From NCBI GenBank assembly GCA_018241265.1, contig JAFEEF010000040.1, positions 25,328 through 89,327 on the forward strand: a stretch of DNA of 64,000 nucleotides. Direction: 5' to 3'. The stretch comes from Pseudomonadota bacterium. Its GTDB lineage: Bacteria; Pseudomonadota; Gammaproteobacteria; Burkholderiales; Burkholderiaceae_C. This document shows, piece after piece, positions 61,696 to 64,000 of the stretch (position 1 is its first letter; every line of letters begins with the position of its first letter). Both the position numbers and the translations under genes were made by a program. The notes beneath the pieces were generated by a model. That model was given only the letters and a program-made list of their open reading frames with translations, searched no databases and was not told the DNA's origin.

Positions 61696-64000
61696 TCAGT
61701 TCACCCCGTCGAGCTGCCGCTGCTCGAACAGATAGTCCGCCCCGTCCTGATGCCCCGCCGCGATCGACGCGCCGTATTGCGGGTGCTGCGGCAGCTGCTT
61801 CGACACCGCCTGCTGCACGCTCTCGAACACGTTGCCGCCGGCCTGCCAATCGGGCATCTTTTTCAACGCCGCCATCAGGCTCGATGCGAACGGCGAATGC
61901 CCACCGGCGCTCGAGTCGAACACCGGCTCGTTGCCGCCCGAAGACATCACGACCACCGCCTTGCGCGACAGCAGCAGGCTGGCATCGGCGTTCGGCCCGC
62001 TCGCCCGGATCTTCCGATCGGACACCAGCGCGCCCGAGTAGCAGCTGTCCGAGATGAGCGCCACCTGCGTCGCGCCGAACTGCGCCATCAGCTTGCCGAT
62101 GTCGCTGTTCGACAGCCAGGTCTCCGGCTGGTCGGCGTTGGCGTCGGCGAGCTGCCAGTAGCCGAGTCCGGTCGCGGGCACGAGGTCGCCATGGCCGGCG
62201 TAGTAGACGATCACCGAGTCTTTCGGTCCGACTTCCCCGACGAGCGCGTTGAGCGTCGCGATGACTTCCTTCTTGGTCGCGTTCTTCAGGACCTTGGTCT
62301 CGTAGCCGAGTTCGCTGGTGAACAGCCGGGCCATCGCCTGCGCGTCGTTGACGGCGTTGTCGAGCGCCGGGATGCGCGTGTCGTCGAAGCTGTCGACGCC
62401 GATCAGCACCGCCACCTTGCGCTCGATCTGCGGCAGCGCGGCGTGCTTGACGCGGTAGTCGCTGAAGGCATCGGCCGCCTGCGGTGCGGCGGCCGCGGCA
62501 GTGCCTGTCGCTGCCGTGGCGCTGCCGAGCGTCGCCGCCGCGGCCTGCGGGCCGGCGCCGACCGGCACCTGCTCGGTGAGCCGCGCGAAGTATTCGGCGC
62601 GCGCCTCGCCCTTGAGCTGCTCGGTGAGCAGGCATTCGCCGGTCTGCGCCTGCCTGAGGTCGGCGCAGGCTGGCGTGTCGGCAAGCGCCGGGTTGCGCTG
62701 CAGCTCGGCGATCGCGTCGGCAAAGAGCCGGTCCTTGTAGGCATCGCGCGCGGCGAGCAGGGCGGCGATGGCTTCGGGCGTCATCGCGTCGAGCGGCACG
62801 CTGGCGAACGAAGCGTCCTGGTCCGTCGAACCCAACGGCATCACCGCGACCACGTCGAAGACGGGGCCGGGGATGTGCACGAACGGCCAGGTCTGCGGTT
62901 GCGGCGCCTGGTCGAGGTCTGTCGCCACGCTCTTCGTCGCCTGGTCCACGTTCGGGGTCAGCGGCGTCAGCGTGAGCGCGGTCGCGTTGCCGGCATCCTG
63001 CACGAACACATAGTTCGATGCGCTCAGCCCCGAACCCGCGACCGGATAGCGGCCGGGCTGCGTGGCGTTGCCCGCGGTCGTGCTCCAGGCCGCGGTGCCG
63101 GTCGTCGCGCCGGCAAGCGTCTCTCCGGCGACGAAGCCGTCGACGCTTCCGCTCAGCAGCGGCAGCGTTCCGCCGAGCACGCCGATCGCGTCGTTCGCGA
63201 CGTAGGTGAGCTTGGCCGGCGTGATGGCCGCGCTCGCCGAGGCGGAGGTGTTGTTGAGCGTGTAGTTCGAGGCGAGGCCGCCGTTGGCGCCATCGGCGAT
63301 CACGATGTTCTTGGCGGTGACCGACTGCTTCAGCACATTGCCTTGTGCATCGTGTTGAACGTTCTGGCTCGCGAAGGTCGCGTTGCCCGAGACGGCGAGC
63401 TGCTCCGGGCCGACGAGGCCATCGAGCGAGTAGCTGACGTTGGCGCCGAGGCTGCCGTCATAGGTCTTGGCGGCCGCGCCGATGGCGACCGTGAGATCCT
63501 TGGGCGTGATCTTCGCGTTCGTCGAAGCGGAGTTGTTGTCGAGCGTGTAGTTCGAAGCCAGGCCGCCGTTGTTGCCGTCGGCGATCGCGATGTTCTTGGC
63601 GGTGACCGTCTGCTGCGCCGGTTGGTGCTGCGGATCGAGCTGGACGTTCTGGTTCGCGAAGGTGGCGTCGCCCGAGACGGCGAGTTGCTCGGGGCCGACG
63701 AGGCCGGTGAGCGAGTAGCTGACGTTGGCGTCGAGCTTGCCGTCGTAGGTCTTGTCGGTTGCGGTGATCGCGACCGTGAGGTCCTTGGGCGTGATCTTCG
63801 CGTTCGTCGAAGCGGAGTTGTTGTCGAGCGTGTAGTTCGAAGCCAGGCCGCCGTTGTTGCCGTCGGCGATCGCGATGTTCTTGGCGGTGACCGTCTGCTG
63901 CGCCGGTTGGTGCTGCGGATCGAGCTGGACGGTCTGGTTCGCGCAGGCGGCATCGCCCGAGACGGCGAGCTGCTCGGGACCGACGAGGCCGGTGAGCGCG
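61696..64000 (-). CDS. Caspase-family protease with MBG-type repeats, N-terminus outside window
   Basis: The visible 767 codons are the C-terminal part of a very large protein, continuing past the right edge. About 250 residues of MBG (YDG-type) repeats (TVTAKNIAIADGNNGG, LASNYTLDNNSAST, KTYDGSLGANVSYS) are followed by a linker with Pro and Ala. A caspase-like peptidase C14 domain then follows over roughly the last 230 residues (KVAVLIGVDSFDDTRIPALD). The catalytic dyad reads IVYYAGHGD (His codon 62191-62193) and LISDSCYSG (Cys codon 62041-62043), both kept. MBG repeats are usual in filamentous-haemagglutinin-type surface proteins, so a secreted or surface location is inferred. The natural substrate is unknown. 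Confidence 0.85.
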   Translation of the reverse strand, partial: ALTGLVGPEQLAVSGDAACANQTVQLDPQHQPAQQTVTAKNIAIADGNNGGLASNYTLDNNSASTNAKITPKDLTVAITATDKTYDGKLDANVSYSLTGLVGPEQLAVSGDATFANQNVQLDPQHQPAQQTVTAKNIAIADGNNGGLASNYTLDNNSASTNAKITPKDLTVAIGAAAKTYDGSLGANVSYSLDGLVGPEQLAVSGNATFASQNVQHDAQGNVLKQSVTAKNIVIADGANGGLASNYTLNNTSASASAAITPAKLTYVANDAIGVLGGTLPLLSGSVDGFVAGETLAGATTGTAAWSTTAGNATQPGRYPVAGSGLSASNYVFVQDAGNATALTLTPLTPNVDQATKSVATDLDQAPQPQTWPFVHIPGPVFDVVAVMPLGSTDQDASFASVPLDAMTPEAIAALLAARDAYKDRLFADAIAELQRNPALADTPACADLRQAQTGECLLTEQLKGEARAEYFARLTEQVPVGAGPQAAAATLGSATAATGTAAAAAPQAADAFSDYRVKHAALPQIERKVAVLIGVDSFDDTRIPALDNAVNDAQAMARLFTSELGYETKVLKNATKKEVIATLNALVGEVGPKDSVIVYYAGHGDLVPATGLGYWQLADANADQPETWLSNSDIGKLMAQFGATQVALISDSCYSGALVSDRKIRASGPNADASLLLSRKAVVVMSSGGNEPVFDSSAGGHSPFASSLMAALKKMPDWQAGGNVFESVQQAVSKQLPQHPQYGASIAAGHQDGADYLFEQRQLDGVN
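63271..64000 (-). repeat. 285-bp (95-residue) tandem repeats
   Basis: Matching blocks begin at 63271, 63556 and 63841, exactly 285 bp apart, and the last is cut by the window edge. The second and third copies are almost identical in DNA, the first more diverged. The array encodes MBG-type repeats and is likely longer to the right. Nearly identical copies make assembly and copy-number errors possible here. Confidence 0.85.

Noticed and set aside
63271..64000. Insertion sequence or duplicated gene at the right edge
   Set aside because: The 285-bp period divides evenly into codons and encodes MBG-type repeats in one continuous frame. No transposase or terminal repeats are seen.

Overview
The window is 64 kb of uniformly GC-rich chromosomal DNA with dense, often 4-bp-overlapping genes. 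The gene content (homogentisate catabolism, many periplasmic binding proteins, an imp-type T6SS with DUF2169/DUF4150/DUF3396 accessory genes, a Xre-RES toxin-antitoxin pair) points to a soil- or plant-associated betaproteobacterium, most likely Burkholderiales. This is inferred from gene families; no rRNA or tRNA was seen.

1-11.9 kb, aromatic and small-acid catabolism. A hydratase, an atypical AroE-like dehydrogenase, a TauE/SafE permease and an NMT1/ThiY-like binding protein lie on the minus strand. Two of their upstream regions carry the same TAACTGG palindrome. Next is a homogentisate operon (MBL hydrolase, flavin monooxygenase, DUF2783, hmgA, fahA) facing a divergent IclR regulator, then a FadR-type regulator.

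12-25.9 kb, transport and housekeeping. It holds a three-gene ribose-type ABC transporter whose ATPase carries an extra C-terminal domain, a PNGase A-like secreted protein, two exported proteins of unknown role, an orphan ModA-like binding protein, an Ldh-family dehydrogenase, a TerC-family protein with a repeat element inside its coding sequence, and hflK-hflC.

26-28.4 kb, a small lower-GC islet with a Xre-RES toxin-antitoxin pair, a lipoprotein and a frameshifted TonB C-terminal remnant. 28.4-37.9 kb has glgX and a CUT1 sugar ABC cluster with a FadR-type regulator and two oxidoreductases. Two TNGTNNNACNA sites fit this regulator.

38-61.7 kb, type VI secretion. A response regulator and a hybrid kinase precede tssA-tssB-tssC-hcp-hcp2-tssE-tssF-tssG-clpV. 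These are followed by a zincin/lipoprotein pair, vgrG, DUF6484, and a cargo-loading cassette: DUF2169, a ketosynthase-fold protein that appears to lack its cysteine, a DUF4150 PAAR-like protein, a candidate PD-(D/E)XK nuclease toxin, a DUF3396 immunity-type protein and an unknown. A HEAT-repeat protein closes the set. The octamer GTGACTTT precedes three of these transcription units at a similar distance. The membrane complex (tssJ, tssK, tssL, tssM) is not in the window.

61.7-64 kb holds the C-terminal part of a large surface-type protein with 95-residue MBG-like repeats fused to a caspase-family protease domain. It continues past the right edge. The cargo cassette and this repeat-caspase fusion are the most unusual parts of the window.
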